Of a stretch of DNA of 64,000 nucleotides, positions 23,146 through 30,302 are shown piece after piece. Source of the DNA: Miltoncostaea sp036826475 (GTDB lineage Bacteria > Actinomycetota > Thermoleophilia > Miltoncostaeales > Miltoncostaeaceae); contig DAISWG010000004.1 of assembly GCA_036826475.1 (NCBI GenBank), positions 1 through 64,000 on the forward strand, given 5' to 3'. The position numbers and the translations under genes were made by a program. Below the pieces are notes generated by a model that was not told the origin of the DNA, did not search any database, and was given only the letters and a program-made list of their open reading frames with translations. The stretch's first letter is position 1. Each line of letters begins with the position of its first letter.

Positions 23146-23474
23146 CGCCCGACGAGGCGCAACGGCGTGCGGAGCACCTCCGCGGCGTCGGCGGCCGCCG
23201 AGGCGAGCAGGCCCAGCACCCGCACGCGCATGGCGAGCGAGGCGACGGCGGCCAGCACCTCCGCCTGCCGCTCGGGCAGCGCCGCCATGGCGGCCGACAA
23301 CCGGTCGGCCTCGGCGCTGAGCGTCGCGGCCGCCACCCCGATGCGCTTCTGCGTGCCCTTCAGGACCCGGAACAGGCGCCAGCCGCTGACCCCCAGCACC
23401 ACGAGGCTCGCCAGCACGAGGGCCAGGAGCACCAGCGCCGACAGCCACACGGCGTTGTCCACGATGAAATCCAC
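23142..23474 (-). CDS. small membrane protein of unknown function
   Basis: 110 residues from a GTG at 23474. One strong N-terminal hydrophobic helix (about 8-32) is followed by a helical, Ala-rich cytosolic stretch (AATLSAEADRLSAAMAALPE) and a second weakly hydrophobic segment. It looks like a single-span protein with a coiled coil. Its stop overlaps the ppx start, so the two are translated together. The start codon is divergent from the DUF6687-like gene, 37 bases away. I do not recognise the family. Confidence 0.65.
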   Translation of the reverse strand: MDFIVDNAVWLSALVLLALVLASLVVLGVSGWRLFRVLKGTQKRIGVAAATLSAEADRLSAAMAALPERQAEVLAAVASLAMRVRVLGLLASAAADAAEVLRTPLRLVGR

Positions 23475-23496
23475 CCGGGAAGTATCGCAGCCCGGC

Positions 23497-23502
23497 TATC
23501 GT
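23497..23502 (+). promoter_or_regulatory. putative -10 box (TATCGT), leaderless start of the DUF6687-like gene
   Basis: TATCGT ends 9 bases before the ATG at 23512 and no ribosome-binding site lies between, which suits a transcript that begins at or next to the start codon. Confidence 0.5.
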
Positions 23503-23511
23503 CCGCCGCGG

Positions 23512-24498
23512 ATGGCGGCCACCCACGACGCGGCGCGCGGCCTGCCCCGCGTGGCCGAGGGCGCCGTCCTGGTGCCTGCTGAGGAGCTCGCCGGCGCCCC
23601 GAACGCCGTGGTCGACGGCCCGCTGATGCCCGGGACGGTCCTCTCGCTGTCCCACTGGCGGGGCAGCGGCACGCCCGACGCGCTGCGCGACGACACCAGC
23701 GCCCTCATCGTCCTCCGCTACCTCCGTGCGGACGCGGACGGCCCCGAGGTCCGCGCCGTGACCAACAACCACTACGACGAGGACGGCCTCTTCGCGATCT
23801 GGCTGCTGCTGGAGCGGCCGCCGGAGGGGTCGCCTGCGCGCGCCCTGGCGGTCGCCGCCGCGGAGGCCGGCGACTTCGGGACGTGGACCGACCCGTGGGC
23901 GCCGCGCGTCGCGATCGCGTCGATGGGGATGGCCGAGCGCCACCTGACGCCCTTCCCCGAGGTCGGCCGCATCCTGGCCACCGCGGGCGCGGTCGACCCG
24001 GCAGGCCGCCTCTACCGGGCGATCCTGCCGCGCGTCGCGGGGCTCCTGGCCGACCCGGGGCGGTACCGGATGCTGTGGCGCCCGCGGTGGGCCCGGATCC
24101 AGGACGACGTCGCGCTGCTCGACGCGGGCGACGCGACCGTGGAGGACGTCCCCGCCGCCGACCTCGCCGTGGTCCGCACCCCGCGCCCGCTGGATCCCAT
24201 GGCGCTCCATCCGCGGACCCCGCGCATGCGTATCCTCACGGCCCTCCCCGATCGGACCGTGACCGTGACCTATCGCTACGAGACCTGGGTCGATTACGCC
24301 TCGCGGCCGCTGCCTCCCCGCGTCGACCTCGGCCCCGCTGCGCGTCGCCTCCAGGCCGGCGAGGCCAACCCCGTACGCTGGCTGTTCGAGGGCGTCGAGG
24401 CCGCCACCCCGCGGCTCATGGCCGCCGGGCCCGGGGGACGTCCCGCGCCGACGTCGCACGCGCCGGAGCGCATCGTGGAGGAGCTGGCGGCGACATGA
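23512..24498 (+). CDS. DUF6687-like protein
   Basis: 328 residues from the ATG at 23512. Visible landmarks are LSLSHWRGSGTPDALRDD, a TNNHYDEDGLFAIW segment rich in His/Asp that could bind a metal, and a later TVTYRYETWVDY segment. These fit my recollection of the DUF6687 family found in actinobacteria; the family label is from memory of these motifs and should be treated as probable. No membrane spans or signal peptide. Its stop overlaps the PhzF start (ATGA at 24495-24498). The NNHYDEDG core resembles a DHH-like acid cluster, so a hydrolase role is conceivable but unproven. Confidence 0.68.
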   Translation: MAATHDAARGLPRVAEGAVLVPAEELAGAPNAVVDGPLMPGTVLSLSHWRGSGTPDALRDDTSALIVLRYLRADADGPEVRAVTNNHYDEDGLFAIWLLLERPPEGSPARALAVAAAEAGDFGTWTDPWAPRVAIASMGMAERHLTPFPEVGRILATAGAVDPAGRLYRAILPRVAGLLADPGRYRMLWRPRWARIQDDVALLDAGDATVEDVPAADLAVVRTPRPLDPMALHPRTPRMRILTALPDRTVTVTYRYETWVDYASRPLPPRVDLGPAARRLQAGEANPVRWLFEGVEAATPRLMAAGPGGRPAPTSHAPERIVEELAAT

Positions 24499-25388
24499 GC
24501 CGGCTCGCCTGGGTCGACGTCTTCGCGGCCGCCGGGGCGATGAGCGGCAACCCGCTCGCCGTGGTCCTCGACGCCGGCGGCTGGGGCGACGCCCGGATGC
24601 AGGCGTTCGCGGCCGAGCTCGGCCTGTCCGAGACCACGTTCGTGACGCCGTCGCGCTCCGGCGCCGACCACCGTGTCCGGATCTTCACCCCCCTCCGCGA
24701 GTTGCCGATGGCGGGCCATCCGATCGTGGGCACGGCGTGGGTCCTGCACGCGGCGCGGAGGATCGGCGACCGCGCCGTGCTCGAGACCGGCGCCGGCGAC
24801 CTGCCGGTGCGGGTGCAGGGGCAGGTGGCCACCATGGACCAGGCGACCCCCGAGGCGGGGCCGGTCGTGGACGCCGCCGAGGTGGGCGCCGCCCTCGGCG
24901 GGGCGCCGCTGGACGACCCGCCGGCCCAGGTGTGGAGCACGGGGGTGCGCCAGCTGATGGTGCGCGTCGCCTCGCCCGAGGCGCTCGCGTCGCTGCGTCC
25001 CGACCACGATGCCCTGGCGCGGCTGGGTGAGCGCGACGGCTGGATCGGCGTGAGCGCCTACGTCCTGCCGGAGGCCGCCGACGGCCGCCTCCGCGTGGAG
25101 GTCCGCCACTTCGCCCCGCTCGTCGGCGTCCCCGAGGACCCCGTCACGGGCTCCGCGGCGGGGGCCCTCGGCGCGTGCCTGGCCGCGGCCGGCGTCGGCG
25201 CCGACGGCGACCTGGCGATGGTGGTGTGCCAGGGGGCGTCCCTCGGCCGTGCGGGCGAGGTGGCGGTGCGGGTGGCGTCGGAGGCGGGGACGCCGACGCG
25301 GGTGCGCGTGGGCGGGCGGGTGGTACCGCTCTTCGAGGGACGGGTACTGGAGGAGGGTCCCCCGGCCGGGCCGGGCGGGGGGCGGTAG
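24495..25388 (+). CDS. PhzF-family isomerase/epimerase
   Basis: 297 residues from the ATG at 24495. The PhzF fold is clear: VDVFAAAGAMSGNPLAVV with the catalytic-region sequence, LSETTFV (the active-site Glu of the family), RIFTPLRELPMAGHPIVGTAW, and a C-terminal EDPVTGSAAGALGA. PhzF of phenazine synthesis isomerises trans-2,3-dihydro-3-hydroxyanthranilate; most relatives act on unknown small molecules, and no phenazine genes are near, so the substrate here is open. It is translationally coupled to the DUF6687-like gene. Confidence 0.88.
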   Translation: MSRLAWVDVFAAAGAMSGNPLAVVLDAGGWGDARMQAFAAELGLSETTFVTPSRSGADHRVRIFTPLRELPMAGHPIVGTAWVLHAARRIGDRAVLETGAGDLPVRVQGQVATMDQATPEAGPVVDAAEVGAALGGAPLDDPPAQVWSTGVRQLMVRVASPEALASLRPDHDALARLGERDGWIGVSAYVLPEAADGRLRVEVRHFAPLVGVPEDPVTGSAAGALGACLAAAGVGADGDLAMVVCQGASLGRAGEVAVRVASEAGTPTRVRVGGRVVPLFEGRVLEEGPPAGPGGGR

Positions 25389-25391
25389 TCT
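25386..25391 (+). promoter_or_regulatory. putative -10 box (TAGTCT) ahead of the small protein / ArsA genes
   Basis: TAGTCT includes the stop codon of the PhzF gene and lies 28 bases before the ATG at 25420. No clear -35 element. Confidence 0.35.
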
Positions 25392-25419
25392 GGACCGAGG
25401 CGACGGCGAAGGGTCCCGG

Positions 25420-25635
25420 ATGAGCGATGCCGAAGACGCCCGAGCGCGCGTGAGGCGCCTGCTGCTCTCGGGGGACAACACGCTGAAGAACCGCGACGAT
25501 CCCGCGAGCCGCGATCGCGCCCGCGCCCGGTTCGAGGAGGCGCTGACACTGGCGCGCGACGTGGGCCTGGACGACGCCGTGACCATCATCGAGCGCCGGC
25601 TCTCCCTGATGGAGCCCCCCTCGACTGCCTCCTGA
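25420..25635 (+). CDS. small helical protein of unknown function
   Basis: 71 residues, rich in Arg, Asp and Ala, predicted to be helical (DARARVRRLLLSGDNTLKN, RARFEEALTLARDVG). The spacing of RARARFEEALTLARD resembles a single TPR-like helix pair. It precedes the ArsA pair by 16 bases and probably belongs to the same transcript. No known domain. Confidence 0.68.
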   Translation: MSDAEDARARVRRLLLSGDNTLKNRDDPASRDRARARFEEALTLARDVGLDDAVTIIERRLSLMEPPSTAS

Positions 25636-25651
25636 CGGGGTCAACGGCCCG

Positions 25652-26602
25652 GTGGCCGGCCCGCCGCTGTGGGAGCGGCGGCTGCGCTTCGTCCTGGGCA
25701 AGGGCGGCGCCGGCAAGAGCACGGTCTCGGCGGCGCTGGGCCTGGCCGAGGCCCGCGCCGGCAAGCGGGTGCTGGTGTGCGAGGTCGCGGGCCAGCACCG
25801 CATCGCGCGCCTGTTCCGCGTGCCCGAGGCCCTGGAGGAGCAGGCCGTCGAGCTGGCGCCCGGCCTCTCGGTCGTCTCGATCGATCCCGAGCGCGCCACC
25901 GAGGAGTACCTCGCCGGTCAGCTGAAGGTGCGTCCCGTGGTGGAGATGCTGACGCGCAGCAAGGCGTTCCACACGTTCGCGGCGGCGGCGCCCGGGCTGC
26001 CCGAGCTGGTGACGGTGGGGAAGGTGTGGAGCCTGGCCATCGCCCTCGACGGCGACGGCGTCCCCGTCTGGGACGTGGTGATCGTCGACTGCCCCGCCAC
26101 CGGCCACGGGGTGGCGATGCTCGAGACGGCCGCGAACGTCGAGGAGATGGTCGGCCAGGGGCCGATCGGCGATCAGGCGGCCCGCATCCGCGAGGTGGTC
26201 TCCCACCCCGGTGCCACCGGCATCGTGGTGGTGGCGCGACCCGAGGAGCTGGCGGTGAGCGAGGCGGTGGAGGCGGTCGGGATCCTCCGGGCGGACGGCC
26301 TCCCCGTGGCCGCGACCGTGCTGAACGGCGTGCGCGAGCCGCGCTTCTCCGCCGGGGAGCGCGACGCCCTGGCCGCGGCGGCCGCGGCGGGGTCCACCGC
26401 GGTGCGCGCCGCCGCCGAGGCCGCCCTGCGCCACCTGGGGCACGAGGAGGACGACGCCGCCTACCGCGACCGGCTCGCCGGGGCGGGCGTCCCCGTGCTG
26501 ACGCTGCCGGAGGTGGTGCTCCGCCGGTTCGACATCGAGGCCCTCGAGATCCTCTCCGCCCACCTCGCCGCCGGCGCCGGCGCGCCCGCACCCGCGCCGT
26601 GA
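25652..26602 (+). CDS. ArsA/Get3-type ATPase, first of a pair
   Basis: 316 residues from a GTG at 25652. The deviant Walker A (GKGGAGKST) is near residue 16, with VIVDCPATGHGVAML (switch II/Walker B region) and a late VLNGVREPRF. These mark the ArsA/Get3/MinD group of dimeric P-loop ATPases. Actinobacteria commonly carry two such genes side by side; the pair may act as a heterodimer. Metal-resistance ArsA needs arsenite-binding cysteines and an ArsB pump, neither of which is seen here, so a chaperone or regulatory role is more likely. Its TGA overlaps the next start (GTGA). Confidence 0.85.
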   Translation: MAGPPLWERRLRFVLGKGGAGKSTVSAALGLAEARAGKRVLVCEVAGQHRIARLFRVPEALEEQAVELAPGLSVVSIDPERATEEYLAGQLKVRPVVEMLTRSKAFHTFAAAAPGLPELVTVGKVWSLAIALDGDGVPVWDVVIVDCPATGHGVAMLETAANVEEMVGQGPIGDQAARIREVVSHPGATGIVVVARPEELAVSEAVEAVGILRADGLPVAATVLNGVREPRFSAGERDALAAAAAAGSTAVRAAAEAALRHLGHEEDDAAYRDRLAGAGVPVLTLPEVVLRRFDIEALEILSAHLAAGAGAPAPAP

Positions 26603-27711
26603 TCGCCGACCTCGCCGATCGCCGCCTCGTCGTCTGCGCCGGTGCGGGCGGCGTCGGCAAGACGACGGTCTCGGCGGCCGTCGCGCTGCGCCTCGCCCGC
26701 GCGGGCGCCCGCACCGTGGTGGTCACCATCGACCCGGCGCGCCGCCTCGCGACGGCGCTCGGCATGACGGGGCTCGCCGACACGCCCCAGCGCGTCCCCC
26801 CCGGCCCGGCGCTCGGCTCCGGCTCCGGCGAGATGTGGGCGCTCCAGCTCGACGCCCGCGCCACCTTCGACCGTCTGGTGAGCCGCTACGCGCCCGACCA
26901 GGAGGCCCGCGAGCGCATCCTCCAGAACCGCATCTACCGCCACCTGTCGGGCACGGTCGCCGGGGCCCAGGAGTACATGGCGGTGGAGCGGCTCCACGAG
27001 CTGATCGACGAGGGCCGCTTCGACAGGATCGTGCTGGACACGCCGCCCGCGGCGAACGCACTCGACTTCCTGGACGCACCGGCGCGCATCACCCGGTTCA
27101 TCGAGGGCCGCGCGCTGCGGCTGCTGCTGCGGCCCGCGAACGCGGGCGGGGGGATCGGATGGAAGCTGCTCCACGCCGGCAGCAGCACCGTCATCTCGGT
27201 GCTGGAGCGGCTCACCGGCGCCCAGCTGCTCCGCGACGTCGCCGACTTCCTCGCGGGGTTCGAGGGGATGCACCAGGGCTTCGCCGACCGGGCGAACGCC
27301 GTCCGCGCCCAGCTGATGTCCGACGACTCCGCGTTCCTGGTGGTCGCGGCGCCGGAGGCCGACCCCCTCGCCCAGGCGCTGTCGCTGGCGGGGCGCCTGC
27401 GGGACGATGGGTTCCCCTTCCTGGGGGTGGTGCTGAACCGCGTGCACCCCCTCCCCCCCGGCGGCCTCCCGCGGCACGACGCGATGCGCGACGCCCTGGC
27501 CGCGGCGGGGGCCGCCGACCCCGACGACCTGGCCGCGCGCGCGGTGGCGACGCTCGCCGAGGACCAGGTGCTGGGCCTCCGCGACCTCGACGCGCGCGAG
27601 TTCCTCCGCACCGCCCTGCACGGCGGGCAGGTGGTCGAGGTGCCGGCGTTCGTCCACGAGCCGGTCGAGCTCTCGGGCATCGCGGAGGTCGCCGCCGCGC
27701 TGGGCGCGTGA
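26599..27711 (+). CDS. ArsA/Get3-type ATPase, second of a pair
   Basis: 370 residues from a GTG at 26599 that overlaps the stop of the first ATPase. Walker A GAGGVGKTT near residue 14, TIDPARRLATALG (the DP of the family's A/I-switch), RIVLDTPPAANALDFLDAP and GVVLNRVHPLPPGG are all typical of the ArsA/Get3 family. Co-translation with the first ATPase supports complex formation. As with its partner, no arsenite-binding cysteines or efflux pump is apparent. The following gene (ThiO-like) starts by overlap as well. Confidence 0.86.
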   Translation: MIADLADRRLVVCAGAGGVGKTTVSAAVALRLARAGARTVVVTIDPARRLATALGMTGLADTPQRVPPGPALGSGSGEMWALQLDARATFDRLVSRYAPDQEARERILQNRIYRHLSGTVAGAQEYMAVERLHELIDEGRFDRIVLDTPPAANALDFLDAPARITRFIEGRALRLLLRPANAGGGIGWKLLHAGSSTVISVLERLTGAQLLRDVADFLAGFEGMHQGFADRANAVRAQLMSDDSAFLVVAAPEADPLAQALSLAGRLRDDGFPFLGVVLNRVHPLPPGGLPRHDAMRDALAAAGAADPDDLAARAVATLAEDQVLGLRDLDAREFLRTALHGGQVVEVPAFVHEPVELSGIAEVAAALGA

Positions 27712-28694
27712 GCGCCCGCGCGGTCGTGCTGGGCGCCGGCATGGTGGGCGCGTCGTGCGCCCGCGAGCTCGCCCGGGCCGGATGCGACGTGCGGGTCATC
27801 GATCCCGGCGCGGGACGGGCCGCGGCGTCGTGGGCGGCGGCGGGGATCCTGTCGGCGTCGGTGCCGCAGGATCTTCCGGAGCCGGTGCACGTGCTCGCCG
27901 CCAGGTCGCTGGGCCTGTGGCACGACATCGCCCGCGAGCACCCGGAAGTGGAGCTGCGCCGCACCGGCGCCCTGCTGATCGGGGTCGACGAGGCGTGGTG
28001 GTCGTGGCGGGGGGGGCGCGGGCCGCTGGCCGATCCCGCGGCGGTCGCGGCGGCCGACGGCACGACCGCCGAGGGGCTCCGCCTGCCCGAGGTCGAGGTG
28101 GTCCGCACGCCGCGGGCCGCCCGCGCCCTGCTGGCGGGGGTCACGGTGGAGACGCGCGAGCCGCCGCCGCTCGCGGCGCTGCGCCGCGAGTGCGACCTGC
28201 TGGTGGTGGCGACGGGGGCGTGGGCGTCGCCGCACCTGCGCGAGCTCGGGATCGCGCTGCGGGTGGCGCCGCGGCGCGGGCAGATGATGGTGTTCGACCG
28301 CGGCGACCTGGACGTGGTGCTGATGGAGAAGGCCACGGAGGGCGTGGCGGTGCCCCGCGCCGACGGGCGCGTGGTGGCGGGCACCACGCTGGAGGACGTG
28401 GGCTTCGACGAGCGGACCGTCCCGCGGGACCTCGACCGGCTGGAGGCGTGGGCGCGGCGCTGGATCCCGGGCCTGGGGCGCCGGGAGGACGCGTGGGCGG
28501 GGTTCCGTCCCTGGTCGCCCGACCCCGTCCCCACCATCGCGCTCGCCGCCCCGGGCGTGGCGGTGGCCGTGGGGCACCACCGCAACGGCATCCTGCTGGC
28601 GCCCGCGACCGGTGAGCTCGTGGCCGACCTGCTGCTCGGGCGCCCCACCAGGGTGCCCGCCGCCGACTACGCGGCCGTTACGATCGGTCCCTGA
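27708..28694 (+). CDS. FAD-dependent amino-acid oxidase, ThiO/glycine-oxidase-like
   Basis: 328 residues from a GTG at 27708 that overlaps the second ArsA stop. The FAD-binding GxGxxG region (VVLGAGMVGASCA) opens the protein; then ASWAAAGILSA, LLVVATGAW, RRGQMMVFD and a C-terminal GHHRNGILLAPATGELVADLLLG, read in pieces. The last is the strong signature of DAO/ThiO enzymes. ThiO oxidises glycine to iminoglycine in thiazole synthesis for thiamine. No thiS or thiG gene is near, so the substrate could be another small amine. About 40 residues shorter than typical ThiO in the substrate-binding region. Confidence 0.82.
   Translation: MSARAVVLGAGMVGASCARELARAGCDVRVIDPGAGRAAASWAAAGILSASVPQDLPEPVHVLAARSLGLWHDIAREHPEVELRRTGALLIGVDEAWWSWRGGRGPLADPAAVAAADGTTAEGLRLPEVEVVRTPRAARALLAGVTVETREPPPLAALRRECDLLVVATGAWASPHLRELGIALRVAPRRGQMMVFDRGDLDVVLMEKATEGVAVPRADGRVVAGTTLEDVGFDERTVPRDLDRLEAWARRWIPGLGRREDAWAGFRPWSPDPVPTIALAAPGVAVAVGHHRNGILLAPATGELVADLLLGRPTRVPAADYAAVTIGP
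28679..28684 (+). promoter_or_regulatory. putative internal -10 box (TACGAT) before the methyltransferase gene
   Basis: TACGAT lies inside the end of the ThiO-like gene and ends 9 bases before the ATG at 28694, in the spacing seen for other leaderless starts here. Confidence 0.4.
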
Positions 28695-29611
28695 TGCCCG
28701 ACGCCCCCGCCACGACGCCGCCGCCCGCGCCCCCGAAGGGCCCGCGCGAGCTGCTGGACGAGATCCGCGCGAAGGTCGCCGCCGGCACGCCGCTGACCGG
28801 CGATCTGCTCACGCGCTTCCACCGGGCCGTCCACGCGCTCGACCCCACGGCGACGGAGGACTCGCTGGCGGTCCTGCCGGGCAACCGCGGGGTGCACATC
28901 TACGACACGCTCGTGAGCTGGGCGCCGATGGTCGCCGGCGAGCAGGTCATCGACATCGGCTGCGGGTCGGGCGGCGCCACCCGGGCCGCGGCGCGTGCGG
29001 TTGGCCCGGAGGGGATGGTCGTCGGCATCGACGTCAGCAGCGAGGCGCTCGCCGAGGCCCAGGCCCGCACCCCCGACGACCTCACCATCCTCTACCGCCG
29101 CGGCGACGCCCGGAACATGTCGACGGTCCCCGACCGCACGTTCGACTGCGGGGTCGCGAGCATGAGCCTGGAGCAGAACGAGGACCTGCGGCCGCTCATG
29201 GCCGAGGTGTTCCGCGTGCTGCGCCCCGGCGGCCGGTTCGTCGCGAGCGTCACCGCGTTCGACCGCCTCCGCCCGATGGACGCATCCTTCATGGGGGCGG
29301 TGCTCGCGGTGGTGGGCCGCCACGCGCCCGGGGCGCTGGCGGGCCGGGCGAGCCGGGCGAGCATCCCCCACGAGCCGCTGGACGCCCTGGCCTTCAAGGA
29401 TGCGGGGCTGGCGACGGTCGAGGAGCAGGACGTCCAGCTGGCCGTGGTGATGGAGGACCTCGACGACGCCTGGCGGGTCTTCTCGCGCACCTACATCGCC
29501 CAGATCCTGGACGACGAGGGCCAGGAGGAGCTGCGGCGGATCCTGAAGCGCCGCATGCCGCACACGCTGTACCTGCCGCTGCGCTTCCTGCGCACGCGGC
29601 GCCCGGGTTAG
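28694..29611 (+). CDS. class I SAM-dependent methyltransferase
   Basis: 305 residues from the ATG at 28694, sharing one base with the ThiO-like stop. A Pro-rich N terminus is followed by a helical region, then the methyltransferase core: VIDIGCGSGGATRAAA (SAM loop), VVGIDVSSEAL (acidic ribose contact), RRGDARNMS, CGVASMSLEQNEDL, then the VLRPGGRFVASVTAFDR post-core strand. The substrate is unknown. The protein is larger than minimal family members because of its N- and C-terminal extensions (YIAQILDDEGQEELRRIL). It is last in the DUF6687-like to methyltransferase gene run. Confidence 0.82.
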   Translation: MPDAPATTPPPAPPKGPRELLDEIRAKVAAGTPLTGDLLTRFHRAVHALDPTATEDSLAVLPGNRGVHIYDTLVSWAPMVAGEQVIDIGCGSGGATRAAARAVGPEGMVVGIDVSSEALAEAQARTPDDLTILYRRGDARNMSTVPDRTFDCGVASMSLEQNEDLRPLMAEVFRVLRPGGRFVASVTAFDRLRPMDASFMGAVLAVVGRHAPGALAGRASRASIPHEPLDALAFKDAGLATVEEQDVQLAVVMEDLDDAWRVFSRTYIAQILDDEGQEELRRILKRRMPHTLYLPLRFLRTRRPG

Positions 29612-29622
29612 GAGGCGACCGA

Positions 29623-29690
29623 TCCCGCCAGGCAGGGACCCCTCGTGAGCGGCGGTCCCGGCGCGCTTCGCTCGCATCGGCCTGGCGGGA
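29623..29690. repeat. palindromic element, copy 1
   Basis: An 11-base inverted repeat (TCCCGCCAGGC / GCCTGGCGGGA) encloses 46 bases that contain an inner GGGACC/GGTCCC pair and a GCGCTTCGC core. The reverse complement aligns with the element at 30223-30292 (shared ATTCCCGCC, GCGAAGCGCG). See findings. Confidence 0.6.
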
Positions 29691-29692
29691 AT

Positions 29693-29734
29693 CTCACGTG
29701 GCCTGACCACGTGAGGCCTGGTCGTGCACCAGGC
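29693..29734. terminator. two back-to-back hairpins between convergent genes
   Basis: First hairpin CTCACGTGG / CCACGTGAG (29693-29715), then GCCTGGT / ACCAGGC (29716-29734). They lie between the methyltransferase (plus) and HxlR (minus) stops and could end transcription from both sides. Confidence 0.6.
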
Positions 29735-29741
29735 CCGCCGG

Positions 29742-30125
29742 CTATGCCTCCGGGACCTTGAGGAAGTCGGCGGCCTCGTCGCAGCTGTCGGCGGCGCCGA
29801 GCCATTCGCGGCCGTACTCGCGCATCGCGTCGACGATCGGCACGAGGGCCGTGCCCTTGCGGGTGAGGCGGTACTCGACGCGGGGCGGCATCTCGGCGAA
29901 CTCGCGCCGCGCGATGATGCCCTCCTCCTCGAGCGCACGCAGCCGCACGGACAGGGTGCGCGGGCTGATGCCGCGCAGCGACCGCTGGAGCTCGCTGAAG
30001 CGGCGCGGGCCCTCGGCGAGGTCCCGGAGCATCAGCAGCGTCCACTTGCCCGCCACGACCTGGGCCGTCGCGAGGACGGGACAGACGGTGCCGGGGGCGG
30101 TCTGCACGGGAGCGGTGGTCCCCAT
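29742..30125 (-). CDS. HxlR-family transcriptional regulator
   Basis: 127 residues from the ATG at 30125. A winged-helix regulator with CPVLATAQVVAGKWTLLML (the Cys of the redox- or aldehyde-sensing HxlR members is present), FSELQRSLRGISPRTLSVRL recognition helix region, and VEYRLTRKG wing. HxlR proteins sense thiol-reactive or quinone compounds and often control a neighbouring detoxification gene; here none is divergent, so autoregulation is likely. Three to four GTCAC half-sites lie in the 60 bases upstream. An upstream in-frame ATG at 30170 would run through those sites and is less likely. Confidence 0.88.
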   Translation of the reverse strand: MGTTAPVQTAPGTVCPVLATAQVVAGKWTLLMLRDLAEGPRRFSELQRSLRGISPRTLSVRLRALEEEGIIARREFAEMPPRVEYRLTRKGTALVPIVDAMREYGREWLGAADSCDEAADFLKVPEA

Positions 30126-30129
30126 GATC

Positions 30130-30180
30130 GTCACAAATCGTACCAGGGTGTGACCGGCCTCCCACAGCACCCGTCACACC
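30130..30180. promoter_or_regulatory. candidate HxlR operator (inverted GTCACA half-sites)
   Basis: GTCACA at 30130-30135, TGTGAC at 30149-30154 and GTCACA at 30173-30178 form two inverted pairs; the outer pair extends to an 8-base perfect repeat (GGTGTGAC / GTCACACC, 30147-30154 and 30173-30180). They sit directly upstream of the regulator's start. Confidence 0.5.
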
Positions 30181-30222
30181 GAGCCGTCACGGGTACGCCA
30201 GCCCTCCGGCCGGATCGGCTAT

Positions 30223-30292
30223 TCCCGCCGGCCCTACCGCGCGAAGCGCGGTCGCAGCGCCCGGGGAGAGAGGTGCTGCTTGGCCGGCGGGA
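30223..30292. repeat. palindromic element, copy 2
   Basis: An 11-base inverted repeat (TCCCGCCGGCC / GGCCGGCGGGA) encloses 48 bases with an inner ACCGCGC-GAA-GCGCGGT hairpin (30236-30252). Same plan, size and core as the element at 29623-29690 but inverted in orientation. It ends 10 bases before the PilT stop and could also serve as that gene's terminator. Confidence 0.6.
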
Positions 30293-30302
30293 TTGTCCGC
30301 GC

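Noticed and set aside
24495..25388. Phenazine biosynthesis locus
   Set aside because: Only a PhzF-fold gene is present; no other phenazine genes lie nearby, and most PhzF relatives are unrelated to phenazines.
25652..27711. Arsenite pump ATPase operon
   Set aside because: No ArsB, ArsR or arsenite-binding cysteines are visible; only the ATPase fold is supported.
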